This document shows positions 1-7,843 of a stretch of DNA of 60,814 bases, one piece after another. The DNA is from an uncultured Clostridia bacterium. GTDB lineage: Bacteria; Bacillota; Clostridia; Oscillospirales; CAG-272. Below the pieces are notes generated by a model. That model was not told the origin of the DNA. It made no database searches and was given only the letters and a program-made list of their open reading frames with translations. Within the stretch, counting starts at the first letter, position 1, and each line of letters opens with the position of its first letter. Position numbers and translations under genes: made by a program. The DNA is taken from NCBI GenBank assembly GCA_944384585.1, contig CALWTY010000006.1, positions 1 to 60,814 on the forward strand, read 5' to 3'.

Positions 1-1
1 G

Positions 2-115
2 ATGGATATTGTCGAGATGCTACAAGAACAGGCGGCCGTTAAGAATTCTCAAGTGAAGTATAATTTTAATATAAAACGGTATGATTTCGTTCTTGATGAG
101 AAAAACCGGATATGA
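2..115 (+). CDS. C-terminal end of an unidentified protein (partial)
   Basis: An open frame runs in from the left edge and stops at TGA 113-115. It encodes 37 residues in the window, ending FVLDEKNRI. The ATG at position 2 may be internal, because the frame is open to the edge. I do not recognise the family. Given the downstream genes it could be the last gene of the same carbohydrate locus, for example a permease or regulator, but the sequence does not show this. The fragment is short enough to be a chance open frame. Confidence 0.3.
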   Translation: MDIVEMLQEQAAVKNSQVKYNFNIKRYDFVLDEKNRI

Positions 116-121
116 TATGAT
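93..121 (+). promoter_or_regulatory. Possible sigma-A promoter for the M24-like gene
   Basis: TTGATG (93-98), a 17-nt spacer and TATGAT (116-121) lie about 55 nt upstream of the ATG at 177. It overlaps the end of the partial upstream reading frame. Both hexamers are imperfect, so this is a moderate candidate. Confidence 0.4.
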
Positions 122-176
122 TATATTCAGAAAAGGCAGATTCCCCAAAATCAGTCGAGAAAAAAGGAGAGAAGGT

Positions 177-1346
177 ATGTATTACAACATTCGGGAAACC
201 GAGGAACGAATCGAAAAGGTCAGAGGAATTCTGCGCCGGAACGGACTTGATGCCGCGCTGGTATACTTTGACGAGCTGAATGTGGCAAACGGATGGTATT
301 TGAGCGGTTGGTGCGGTCAGTTTGAAAAGGGAGCGGTGCTTGTCCCGCTCAAGGGAGAGCCTTGGTTGCTGGGAGGCCCGGAAAGCGAACATTTTGCCAG
401 GCAATCGTCTGCGATCGGGAATACCAGGAGCTTCCCGGTCTTTATGGTACCGGAGGAGGAATATCCCAATGCCGAGATCATCACTTTTTCCATGCTCGCC
501 GAGGAGCTGCGCTCCGGAGGAACGATAATACAACGGCTCGGGCTTGTGGGAACTAACGCTGTACCGCTTCAAGTCTATCGTGATCTGACAGAGGGGTTCA
601 AGGGTGCGGAAATACTCGATATTACCTCGGAATATGAAAAACTGCGCGCGGAAAAAAGCGAGTGGGAGCGGGAAAATATGCTGACGGCGGTCGGGTTCTG
701 CGATCTTGCATACCGGGAAATGAAGAATAAAATCGCGCCCGGAGTCTATGAATATGAGGTTGCGGCGGTCGGAGAGGCTGTGTGTCGGGCAAGAGGATGC
801 AACTCCTTTGCATACAGCACGATTGTCGGATCCGGGGAACGGGCGATGGCGGTCGTTCCGACTGCAACCGACAAGCGGATGGATGCGGGAGAGCTGGTGA
901 TGATCGGAATCGCCCCCAGATTCAAGGGATATGCCGGCACCATGGGCGATACGCTTCCCGTGTCCGGCGAGTATACGGCGGTTCAGCGCGATTGCATGAA
1001 TCATCTCAGGGAAGTCATGCGGTTGACGAAAGAGATGCTCCGTCCCGGCGTTTCGGGAAGGGAAATCGATATGCCGGGGAGACGGTATTTTGAAAAGCAC
1101 GGATTGTTTGAATACCTTGTCTGCCCGTTTGCCCATACGATCGGCTTAATGGAGGCGGAAGCACCGTTTTATGGACCGAACAGCGACGATATTTTGATCC
1201 CCGGTATGACGGTTATGGTGGATGTCAGCTTTTTCGGCCATCCGAAGCTCTATGGCGCAAGGATCGAGACGGGCTATATTATTACGGAAACCGGCTGTCG
1301 TCCGATGTCCCCGATGATGGACGAGCTGTTCTCCCGTGAATTGTGA
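177..1346 (+). CDS. M24-family (creatinase/Xaa-Pro peptidase-like) protein
   Basis: A 389-residue protein with the two-part layout of the creatinase/prolidase family: an N-terminal creatinase-like domain (about 1-150) and a C-terminal pita-bread M24 domain (about 165-389). The start at 177 is preferred over in-frame upstream codons because AAGGAGAG lies just before it. Of the five metal ligands expected in M24 peptidases, D258 (in GDT), H320 (in AHTIG) and E364 (in RIET) can be seen. The first Asp is replaced in MIGIAP, and the usual Glu of the EPG motif is Asp (D349, in VDVSF). A metal-independent or altered activity, as in creatinase, is therefore as likely as aminopeptidase action. It is the first complete gene of the left-end locus. 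Confidence 0.8.
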   Translation: MYYNIRETEERIEKVRGILRRNGLDAALVYFDELNVANGWYLSGWCGQFEKGAVLVPLKGEPWLLGGPESEHFARQSSAIGNTRSFPVFMVPEEEYPNAEIITFSMLAEELRSGGTIIQRLGLVGTNAVPLQVYRDLTEGFKGAEILDITSEYEKLRAEKSEWERENMLTAVGFCDLAYREMKNKIAPGVYEYEVAAVGEAVCRARGCNSFAYSTIVGSGERAMAVVPTATDKRMDAGELVMIGIAPRFKGYAGTMGDTLPVSGEYTAVQRDCMNHLREVMRLTKEMLRPGVSGREIDMPGRRYFEKHGLFEYLVCPFAHTIGLMEAEAPFYGPNSDDILIPGMTVMVDVSFFGHPKLYGARIETGYIITETGCRPMSPMMDELFSREL

Positions 1347-1396
1347 TCAAAGAAAATCAAAATCCGACAGGTCTCTGTGAGACGGAAAGGAAAACA

Positions 1397-1756
1397 ATGA
1401 ACATAGGAAAAAAGCTGTGGGTCTTCCCAGACGGAGATCTTCCTCCGCAGGGAGACAGCGAGCCTTTCGGCCATGAAGCATTGATGATCGTCAATGCAGG
1501 AAATGAAGAGGCGGAAATATCCATGACGCTGCTGTTCGAAGAAAAAGAGCCGAAAACCGGAATTCGCTTATCTGTCCCCGCACGGAGAGTGAAGTGTTTT
1601 CGCATGGATCTGCCGTTGGGGAAAGAGGGATATCGTGTTCCCTTCGGCCAGTTTGCGGTGCTTTTGGAAAGCAGTACCGAGATCGTGGCGGTTTACGGCC
1701 GGCTTGATCGGAGAAAGGATATGGCATATTATCCCGTGCAGGGCTATTCGGTGTGA
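1397..1756 (+). CDS. Sensory rhodopsin transducer-like (ASRT/DUF1362) protein
   Basis: A 119-residue protein matching, by eye, the Anabaena sensory rhodopsin transducer family: an N-terminal GKKLWVFPDGDLPP, then HEALMIVNAGNEEAEI, the VPARR motif, and a C-terminal VYGRLDRRKDMAYYPVQGY. The family is a small beta-sandwich; comparative genomics (Aravind group) proposed that it binds small molecules such as sugars. No rhodopsin gene is nearby. Here it sits between an M24-like gene and a lipoprotein solute-binding protein, so a role in sensing or handling the locus substrate is a reasonable inference. The start is ATG 1397 after a GGAAAGG-like site. Confidence 0.8.
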   Translation: MNIGKKLWVFPDGDLPPQGDSEPFGHEALMIVNAGNEEAEISMTLLFEEKEPKTGIRLSVPARRVKCFRMDLPLGKEGYRVPFGQFAVLLESSTEIVAVYGRLDRRKDMAYYPVQGYSV

Positions 1757-1799
1757 TGAATCTGCTGTCGACGGTAAAGTGTGGAAAGGAGAATGGAAG

Positions 1800-3302
1800 A
1801 TGAAGCATAGAGCAGCAGGAACAGTCGGATTTTTTCTCGTCATAGTGCTTTTAGTCAGTATTTTTGTTTCTTGTGCGGGGGGAAGAGAAAACGGGAAAGC
1901 GACGGGAGACGGAACCGACCTCCCCGGCTCCGGCGGATATGATGATCCCGACAATTACGACAGCCTTGAGGCCCGGAAATTGGTTCCCGACGATCTTCCC
2001 GGGATGGATTTTGAGGGAAGCACTTTCGTCATGGTAGCGCAAACAATGCATAAGGATGATCTGCTTGTTGAGGAGCAGTCGTCAAATCAGGTAATGAGCG
2101 CCGTCTATTCCCGTAATCGCATGATAGAGGATCGGTATCATGTCTCCTTCGAATTGATCGACTTCCCGTATGAGGACATGAATGCCTTTGTACAACAATG
2201 CTCCAGAGCGGGAGAGCAGGCGTTTGAGCTTCTCTTTGGGCAGGCAGTGGCAAACGGTTATCTTCTGATGGATGATTGCCTGATGAACTGGTATGAAATC
2301 CCGTATATCAATTTCAATAAACCGTGGTGGTCGGAATGTAATATAACCGATCTGACATATGAAGGAAAAGCGTTCAGCGTGGTGGGAGCGGTCTGTCTCT
2401 CGGCGCTGTACACCGATCAGTGCATCTTTTATGACAAAACGCTTGCCGCTTCCTATGAGCTCGGGGATCTGTATGAAATCGTCGACGCGGGAGATTGGAC
2501 GTTGGATAAGCTCGAGGAGCTGACTAAGTCGATTTACATCGACGTCAATAAAAGCGGCGGGCGGGATCTTGAGGATTTCTACGGCCTGGTTATGGATCCG
2601 CATGGCGATTTGGATGCGTTTATGTGGTCCTGCGGAAACAAGATCATGGATATGAGCTCGGGGAAACCGGAACTCGTGCTGCGGAGCGAACGCATTATTG
2701 ATCTCTGTGATCGGTTGAAAGAAATGTGCTATGCCACGGAAGGGATCTATACCGATGTGAACTATGTCGGAGAATACGGATATGCCGAGGGATTGGGACG
2801 CGATATGTTCCGGAACGGGAAATGCGTTTTTTGCACGACGACTCTGAATTCTTCTCTGCAATATTTCGCAGATATCGAAAACTACGGGATCATTCCATAT
2901 CCCAAATGGAACGAAGCGCAGGATAATTACCAGACCCTGGTCGGCGGAAGCCACGACGTGCTGTCGGTTCTCCGGTGCGCGGTGGATACCGAGATGATCG
3001 GGATTATTACGGAGGTTCTCTGCGCCGAGACATGGAAGACTGTCGAGCCGGTTTATTATGATGTTGCGCTTAAAGTGAGGGGCGTCCGGGATGAGGACGC
3101 GGTCCGCATGATTGATTTGATTGTGGACGGCCGGATGTTTGACTTCGGCTATCTGTATGATATGTGGTATGGTTGGTCGTTCTGCTTCGAGAGGATCATC
3201 AATGACGAGCGTCTCAGCTTTGAAGTGTATTATGCTGCAAAGAGCGAGGAGGTGGAGCGTCACTATCAGTCGATCATCGATAAGTTTGAAGAGTATTTTT
3301 AA
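1800..3302 (+). CDS. Extracellular solute-binding lipoprotein
   Basis: A 500-residue protein with a lipoprotein signal: basic MKHR, a hydrophobic core, and a lipobox-like FVSC with Cys at about residue 25. A Gly/Asp-rich linker follows. The body resembles divergent Clostridia sugar-type (cluster 1) binding proteins: YSRNRMIEDRYHV near the start of the mature domain, and a C-terminal half rich in aromatic and acidic residues. It would capture substrate outside the membrane for an ABC importer. No permease or ATPase gene lies in the window, so they would be encoded to the left or elsewhere. GGAAAGGAGAATGG precedes the ATG. The gene runs straight into the next one (ribosome-binding site overlapping the stop codon). 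Confidence 0.75.
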   Translation: MKHRAAGTVGFFLVIVLLVSIFVSCAGGRENGKATGDGTDLPGSGGYDDPDNYDSLEARKLVPDDLPGMDFEGSTFVMVAQTMHKDDLLVEEQSSNQVMSAVYSRNRMIEDRYHVSFELIDFPYEDMNAFVQQCSRAGEQAFELLFGQAVANGYLLMDDCLMNWYEIPYINFNKPWWSECNITDLTYEGKAFSVVGAVCLSALYTDQCIFYDKTLAASYELGDLYEIVDAGDWTLDKLEELTKSIYIDVNKSGGRDLEDFYGLVMDPHGDLDAFMWSCGNKIMDMSSGKPELVLRSERIIDLCDRLKEMCYATEGIYTDVNYVGEYGYAEGLGRDMFRNGKCVFCTTTLNSSLQYFADIENYGIIPYPKWNEAQDNYQTLVGGSHDVLSVLRCAVDTEMIGIITEVLCAETWKTVEPVYYDVALKVRGVRDEDAVRMIDLIVDGRMFDFGYLYDMWYGWSFCFERIINDERLSFEVYYAAKSEEVERHYQSIIDKFEEYF

Positions 3303-3314
3303 GGAGGACAGATG

Positions 3315-6065
3315 ATGACTAAACATTTGCGGTATGTCTTTTCGGTCCTGTTGTGCTGTTTTCTCGGAGTGCTCACATCCTGCGGAAACGGTGAGAAGAG
3401 GCCGGAACCCGATACCACAAAAGAGGAAGGTTCCATTATGATGACGGATGAGCAAATTGTTTTTTCCAACCGCTATGTTTCATTGACCCTCAACCGAAAA
3501 GGGAAAATCACCTCCCTGACGGATGTCGCGTCAGGTGAGGAGCTTCTGATATCCGGGCGTCCCAACGCCGCCGCTTATCTTACCGGAAAAGGGAACGACA
3601 ACAGAATTTATCCCGAAAGAGCCGAATGGGATGAAAACGGGAAAATCACGGTTACTTTCCGGAACGGCAGCCGGGCTGCGCTGTCCGTCAGCGTGTACCC
3701 CGAAATCATGGTGATCGCCGCGGAGGAGGTGCCGCAAGACTGCTATGGCATGACCTATTTTGAGCTTTCGCTGAATCCGGAAAACGCGGATCGGTTCCGC
3801 GCCTTTGGATACGCCATGAAGACAAATACGGACACGGTTTATTTTCCGAGCGATTTCGGAATGATCACGGCAAGATGCTATCCCGAAATCGGGACAGATG
3901 GCTCAAGGTTTGCCCTTGTCTGCACGCCGGTTAAAGAATTTGAAGAAACTCTTCGGATTGTGAATCAGTATATTGAACCGGGAGAAATGAACGTATCGGA
4001 AACGGGAGGCGCTTGGGCAAAAACGGCGGAGATCAATCGCAAAACCTATTCGATCCTGACGGATATCAATGCGGAGGATGTTCTGACGATCGCAAAGGAT
4101 TTCCAAAGCAAAGGGATTGGTCTTGTTAACTTTCATTACGGAACCGTTTTCGTTCAGGGGGATATGACCTTTCATGAGAAATACGGCGGGGTGACGGGCT
4201 TTCGGAACAAGATCACCAATGTATTCCGGGCTTACGGTATTGACGTCGGGATGCATACCTACACCTCCTATCTTCAGCAGAGCAGCCGTTATGTTTCGGA
4301 TCCCGAGTGGCAAAAGGATCTTGATATTCTCGGAAGGTATACTCTGGAGCGGGCGCTGGACAGTAGTGACAAAGTCGTGATTCTGAAGGAAGGATATGAC
4401 TCCTTTTCCACGACCGTCGGATATTCGATCGAAAACAGCAGGTATCTTTTGATCGACTCCGAGATTATCGAATTCAGACGCGTATCCGACTCCGGACTGA
4501 CGCTGTGCATCCGCGGGGCGCTTGGTACGAAGCCTGCTGCGCATCGGGAAGGCGCTGAGGTGCGCCATCTCGTGATGCTGTTTGACTGTCTCCGCGCAGC
4601 GCAGGGCAGTGAGCTGTTCTATCAGATTGCAAGGGATACGGCGGAGGCATATAATGCGGGGGGCTTCAGCGCGATATACTTCGATGCCATGTTCGGTACG
4701 CCGGGATATGGCTATCATGACATGGAGTACAACTTCTATTACACGGCAGAGTTTATCCGCGAGGTGTTGGCACACTGTGAAAAAGCGCCGCGTATTGAGT
4801 ATTCCGTTATGCTGCCGTCTCTGTGGTATTCCCGTTCTTGTATGGGAGCGTGGGATTTTGCCACAAGAGGCTATAAGGATTATATCGGATTTCATTGCGA
4901 GGTAAATGAAGATAACGACGGCTCCTATTATCTTCCCACGACGCTTGGATGGTATAATATGTTCCCGTCCGCTTCATATTATAAGGATCCTCTTCCCGAT
5001 TATCAGATCCATTATATGTTCGAGGATGATGTTGACTATCTCGGAAAAAGCATGATCGCAACCGATTCCTCACTGGCATACTGGATCAATTCGGACGGAG
5101 GGAAATATCCTGCTCTGACGAAAAACCATGACAGAATCGCGCTGTATGACAGGCTGCGTCTTGAGAACTGTTTTTCAGAGGAAATTCGCCGGCGGCTCGG
5201 AGAGGGCGAGTGGAAGCTCATTGAGAAGAACGGAAAATACGGTTTTCGACAGATGCAGTATCATCGGTCGGTGATTACTTCCGAGGAAAGCAATCGGGTC
5301 AGCGGGAGCAACCCTTTTGAGGAATCTGCTCCGGAATATATCCGTATTGAGGGGTTGTATGCCGCAAAGCCGGGCGGGCGGGAACAGCTTTTGGCAGATT
5401 TTGATGAGAACCTGCCACTCGGTGAAAATCCCCCGGCTGCCGTTGCCTTCCAAACTCCGCTTGACATTTCCGAGATTCCGGCGCTGAAGGTAAGAGTATA
5501 CGGGGACGGTTCCGGCGATTATATTTCGATCCAGCTGAAGAGCGCGGTCGAAACGATCCCGGGAACGGTGGATCATCTGATCTGTCTCGATTTTACCGGA
5601 TGGAGGGAAATGACGCTGGCGGAAGCCATGACGGGGATATATCCCGGCACAAGATGGTCGGAGGACTGGACGACCTATGTGCATGAGTACCGCGAGCTTT
5701 GTGCGCACGAGAAGTTGGTTTGTCTCAATGTTCGGCTGATCGGAGAATGCAAGAATGTCAGACTGGATTGGATCAAGGCTGTCGAGGCTTCCGATAATAT
5801 CATTTTCAACCCTTCTCTGATCCTGAACGGAAGCAAATTGACCTTTTACTGCGAGTTGACCGCCGCTTCTTTTATTGAATTGACGGATGGTAAAGCGATG
5901 CTGTATGATGCTTACGGAAACAGTCGGGAGATTTCCTTAAGCGGAACACTCCCTGAAGTGAAGGGGGAGTACACGGGAGAACTGAACTGCAGCAGCACAA
6001 CGACCGGCGAACTGCGGGCGTATGTCACGGTAGGGTTCGGAGGTGAGGAATTGTTTGATCCCTGA
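3315..6065 (+). CDS. Large lipoprotein, putative TIM-barrel glycoside hydrolase
   Basis: A 916-residue lipoprotein (lipobox LTSC, Cys 23). ATG 3315 sits 7 nt after AAGGAGG; ATG 3312 is the alternative. In order: a beta-rich N-terminal domain (about 45-240), a barrel-like region starting near INAEDVLTIAKDF, an inserted beta module ending RGALGTKPAAH, then barrel strands with IYFDA (D457) and IEYS (E495), and a C-terminal jelly-roll-like, carbohydrate-binding type region. D457 and E495 have equivalents in the paralogue at 9207-11906 (D396, E432), so they are my candidates for catalytic acids. I cannot assign a numbered GH family. Probable role: extracellular attack on a polysaccharide whose products feed the binding protein. 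Confidence 0.6.
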   Translation: MTKHLRYVFSVLLCCFLGVLTSCGNGEKRPEPDTTKEEGSIMMTDEQIVFSNRYVSLTLNRKGKITSLTDVASGEELLISGRPNAAAYLTGKGNDNRIYPERAEWDENGKITVTFRNGSRAALSVSVYPEIMVIAAEEVPQDCYGMTYFELSLNPENADRFRAFGYAMKTNTDTVYFPSDFGMITARCYPEIGTDGSRFALVCTPVKEFEETLRIVNQYIEPGEMNVSETGGAWAKTAEINRKTYSILTDINAEDVLTIAKDFQSKGIGLVNFHYGTVFVQGDMTFHEKYGGVTGFRNKITNVFRAYGIDVGMHTYTSYLQQSSRYVSDPEWQKDLDILGRYTLERALDSSDKVVILKEGYDSFSTTVGYSIENSRYLLIDSEIIEFRRVSDSGLTLCIRGALGTKPAAHREGAEVRHLVMLFDCLRAAQGSELFYQIARDTAEAYNAGGFSAIYFDAMFGTPGYGYHDMEYNFYYTAEFIREVLAHCEKAPRIEYSVMLPSLWYSRSCMGAWDFATRGYKDYIGFHCEVNEDNDGSYYLPTTLGWYNMFPSASYYKDPLPDYQIHYMFEDDVDYLGKSMIATDSSLAYWINSDGGKYPALTKNHDRIALYDRLRLENCFSEEIRRRLGEGEWKLIEKNGKYGFRQMQYHRSVITSEESNRVSGSNPFEESAPEYIRIEGLYAAKPGGREQLLADFDENLPLGENPPAAVAFQTPLDISEIPALKVRVYGDGSGDYISIQLKSAVETIPGTVDHLICLDFTGWREMTLAEAMTGIYPGTRWSEDWTTYVHEYRELCAHEKLVCLNVRLIGECKNVRLDWIKAVEASDNIIFNPSLILNGSKLTFYCELTAASFIELTDGKAMLYDAYGNSREISLSGTLPEVKGEYTGELNCSSTTTGELRAYVTVGFGGEELFDP

Positions 6066-6151
6066 ACAGCAGGTTCTCCCCGGAGGGGAGGATCGCTTGC
6101 TGACGATCGAAATACGCGATATCCCATTTAACCACAAAAGGAGGAGTTATC

Positions 6152-7003
6152 ATGAGAAAACTGTCAGTTCTGTTGATTGCCGCATTAACGGTGAGCCTTC
6201 TGTTGATCCCTGCCTCGGCAGCCGATGATATCAAGCTGGATTTTTCATCGGAATCTGCGGATATCAGTATGCTGACGACAGGAGAATTTCATTATTCATG
6301 GATGCTTACCGGCGCAACGAATGCACAGGGAAGTTATCATTTTGCCAGCACCAACAACCCTGCGGCCACAGTCGATTTCTGTATTTCCGTGCTGACCGAT
6401 CGCTTTTCCCCCGATCTTACGCCCTATAATACGTTGCGGATCAAATGGCTGACGAGTGCAAAGGTGGGGCTGACAAACGTGCTGGAGATTGCAGGGGAAA
6501 GCGGAGATCTGACCTTCGAGTTTGAAATCACGGATCAAAGCTATGTCTACGACCCCACTGCATTCGATGAAATCGGAAACGACGGGTTTACGGTGACCGA
6601 TTTCGATATCAGCTCACTCGGCGGAAAGCTCACGGAATTCGAGCTCTTCCCCTATTATGACGATATCAATCTTCACGCATATTATTTCTATATTGAATCC
6701 ATCGAATTTCTTTCCGAAACCTCCGAAAACGCCGTAACGGTTCCACCGCCGACTGCAACCGTGCCTGAGTCCGATTCCGCGGAACAGACCGAGGAACTGA
6801 CGGTTCAGGAGACAACGGAGAATGAAATCCCTTCACAGACTCACGCCGGCTCCTCTGTGCCTCAAACGGGTTCCGAAAGCAGCGAAGAGGAGAAAGATGA
6901 TAAAACGTTCTTTCCTCATCTTCTTCTGATCGCTGCGGGCGTGCTTGTTATCGCCGTCATTGTTGTCGTTGTGATCAAAACAAAGAAAACCGAAAAGGAG
7001 TAA
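6152..7003 (+). CDS. Exported membrane-anchored protein, unknown, paralogue A
   Basis: A 283-residue protein with a Sec signal peptide (cleavage expected after ASA, about residue 23), a beta-rich extracellular domain with DIKLDFSSES near the N-terminus and DFDISSLGGKLTEF at about 150-165, a Ser/Thr/Glu-rich stalk, a hydrophobic helix (about 256-275) and a basic tail. Its layout and motifs resemble the next gene (a VxFDFT/IKLDFS start and the DISxLxGxxTEF block), so the two look like diverged duplicates. The domain is probably a carbohydrate-binding-like sandwich; that is inference. VPQTG at 236-240 resembles a sortase signal but lies 15 residues before the helix, too far for a classical one. 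AAAGGAGGAG precedes the ATG. A small hairpin (about 6074-6092) separates it from the upstream gene. Confidence 0.7.
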   Translation: MRKLSVLLIAALTVSLLLIPASAADDIKLDFSSESADISMLTTGEFHYSWMLTGATNAQGSYHFASTNNPAATVDFCISVLTDRFSPDLTPYNTLRIKWLTSAKVGLTNVLEIAGESGDLTFEFEITDQSYVYDPTAFDEIGNDGFTVTDFDISSLGGKLTEFELFPYYDDINLHAYYFYIESIEFLSETSENAVTVPPPTATVPESDSAEQTEELTVQETTENEIPSQTHAGSSVPQTGSESSEEEKDDKTFFPHLLLIAAGVLVIAVIVVVVIKTKKTEKE

Positions 7004-7007
7004 TGGT

Positions 7008-7757
7008 ATGAAAAAAACCGCATTTTTATTGACAGTATTCATGTTTTTCGCAGCGTTTTCCCTGACCGCTTTCGCAGAGAATGTCGTGTTTGATTTCACG
7101 TATAATGCCGAAACCCCGAACTATTTTATTGATACTACGGGGTTAACCGGGTCGATAGCCGCTACAGCCTACGGAGATGCCGTGTCAAACTCCTATCTGA
7201 TGCGGGTCGATGACAATGTTCTTGCCTACCTCCGCTGCAATCCCACAGGAGATTTCGGGTACAAGCAGCCGTCCTTCCGGATTGATCCGAACGTGGTCAA
7301 TCAGGATCTGACCGGTTACCGGGAAATTGAAATCAAGTGGGCGGCGGATGACGCCTCTCTTCTGGGCAAAAAGACCGTTGTGACGATTACGACGAATCGT
7401 TCATCACAAAAAACTTTTGAACTGACGTTAAACGAGGAGCATCTTTGCGACAAGGACTTTGAAATCAGTAAAACGGCGCAGAGCTTTTCCGCCACGACTC
7501 TTGATATCTCCGATCTTGAAGGCACAATAACCGAATTTACGATCATGCCTTTTCGTGAGCTTTATGATGCGGGAGGGAACTGCGGCGCGGCAAAGTTTTA
7601 TTTGCAAAGCATTGAATTGATTGAGGGGAATGCAGCGTCATCCGAACAGGAGGACGGAAGCGCGGGGGCTCCTGAAACTTCCGCTCCGCTTCTTGCCGCG
7701 GTCACGGCAGCCGTGATCGCCGGTACAGCGGCAGTTTATTTGAAGAAACGGAGATAA
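7008..7757 (+). CDS. Exported membrane-anchored protein, unknown, paralogue B
   Basis: A 249-residue protein starting 4 nt after the preceding stop. It has a Sec signal peptide (cleavage after AFA, about residue 23), an extracellular beta-rich domain starting NVVFDFTYN, a DISDLEGTITEFTIMPF block matching the preceding protein, a short acidic/Ser linker and a C-terminal helix (about 228-245) ending in KKRR. It is likely a surface protein held by its C-terminal helix. The tight spacing and shared domain suggest a co-expressed pair that may bind the same ligand. Function unknown. Confidence 0.7.
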   Translation: MKKTAFLLTVFMFFAAFSLTAFAENVVFDFTYNAETPNYFIDTTGLTGSIAATAYGDAVSNSYLMRVDDNVLAYLRCNPTGDFGYKQPSFRIDPNVVNQDLTGYREIEIKWAADDASLLGKKTVVTITTNRSSQKTFELTLNEEHLCDKDFEISKTAQSFSATTLDISDLEGTITEFTIMPFRELYDAGGNCGAAKFYLQSIELIEGNAASSEQEDGSAGAPETSAPLLAAVTAAVIAGTAAVYLKKRR

Positions 7758-7800
7758 TCGAAAGATTCCGTTTTGAAAGCAATGTTGAACGGAAAGGAAG

Positions 7801-7830
7801 AGGCTTTGCGGCGAAAATGCCGCAAAGCCT
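7801..7830 (+). terminator. Perfect 12-bp hairpin between locus halves
   Basis: AGGCTTTGCGGC (7801-7812) pairs perfectly with GCCGCAAAGCCT (7819-7830) across the loop GAAAAT. Only TT follows, so a classical intrinsic terminator is not complete. It sits 13 nt before the ATG of the M81 gene and could terminate partially, protect mRNA ends, or tune translation. Confidence 0.5.
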
Positions 7831-7843
7831 TTGCGGGAAAGAT

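Noticed and set aside
2082..3455. 457-residue minus-strand open frame
   Set aside because: Antisense to the solute-binding lipoprotein, which has a signal peptide and good ribosome-binding site.
6860..6874. VPQTG as a sortase signal
   Set aside because: Lies 15 residues before the membrane helix; classical signals are followed closely by it. No sortase is in the window.
7817..7843. Upstream start for the M81 gene
   Set aside because: It would lie in the loop of a strong hairpin and adds nine residues not expected in the family.
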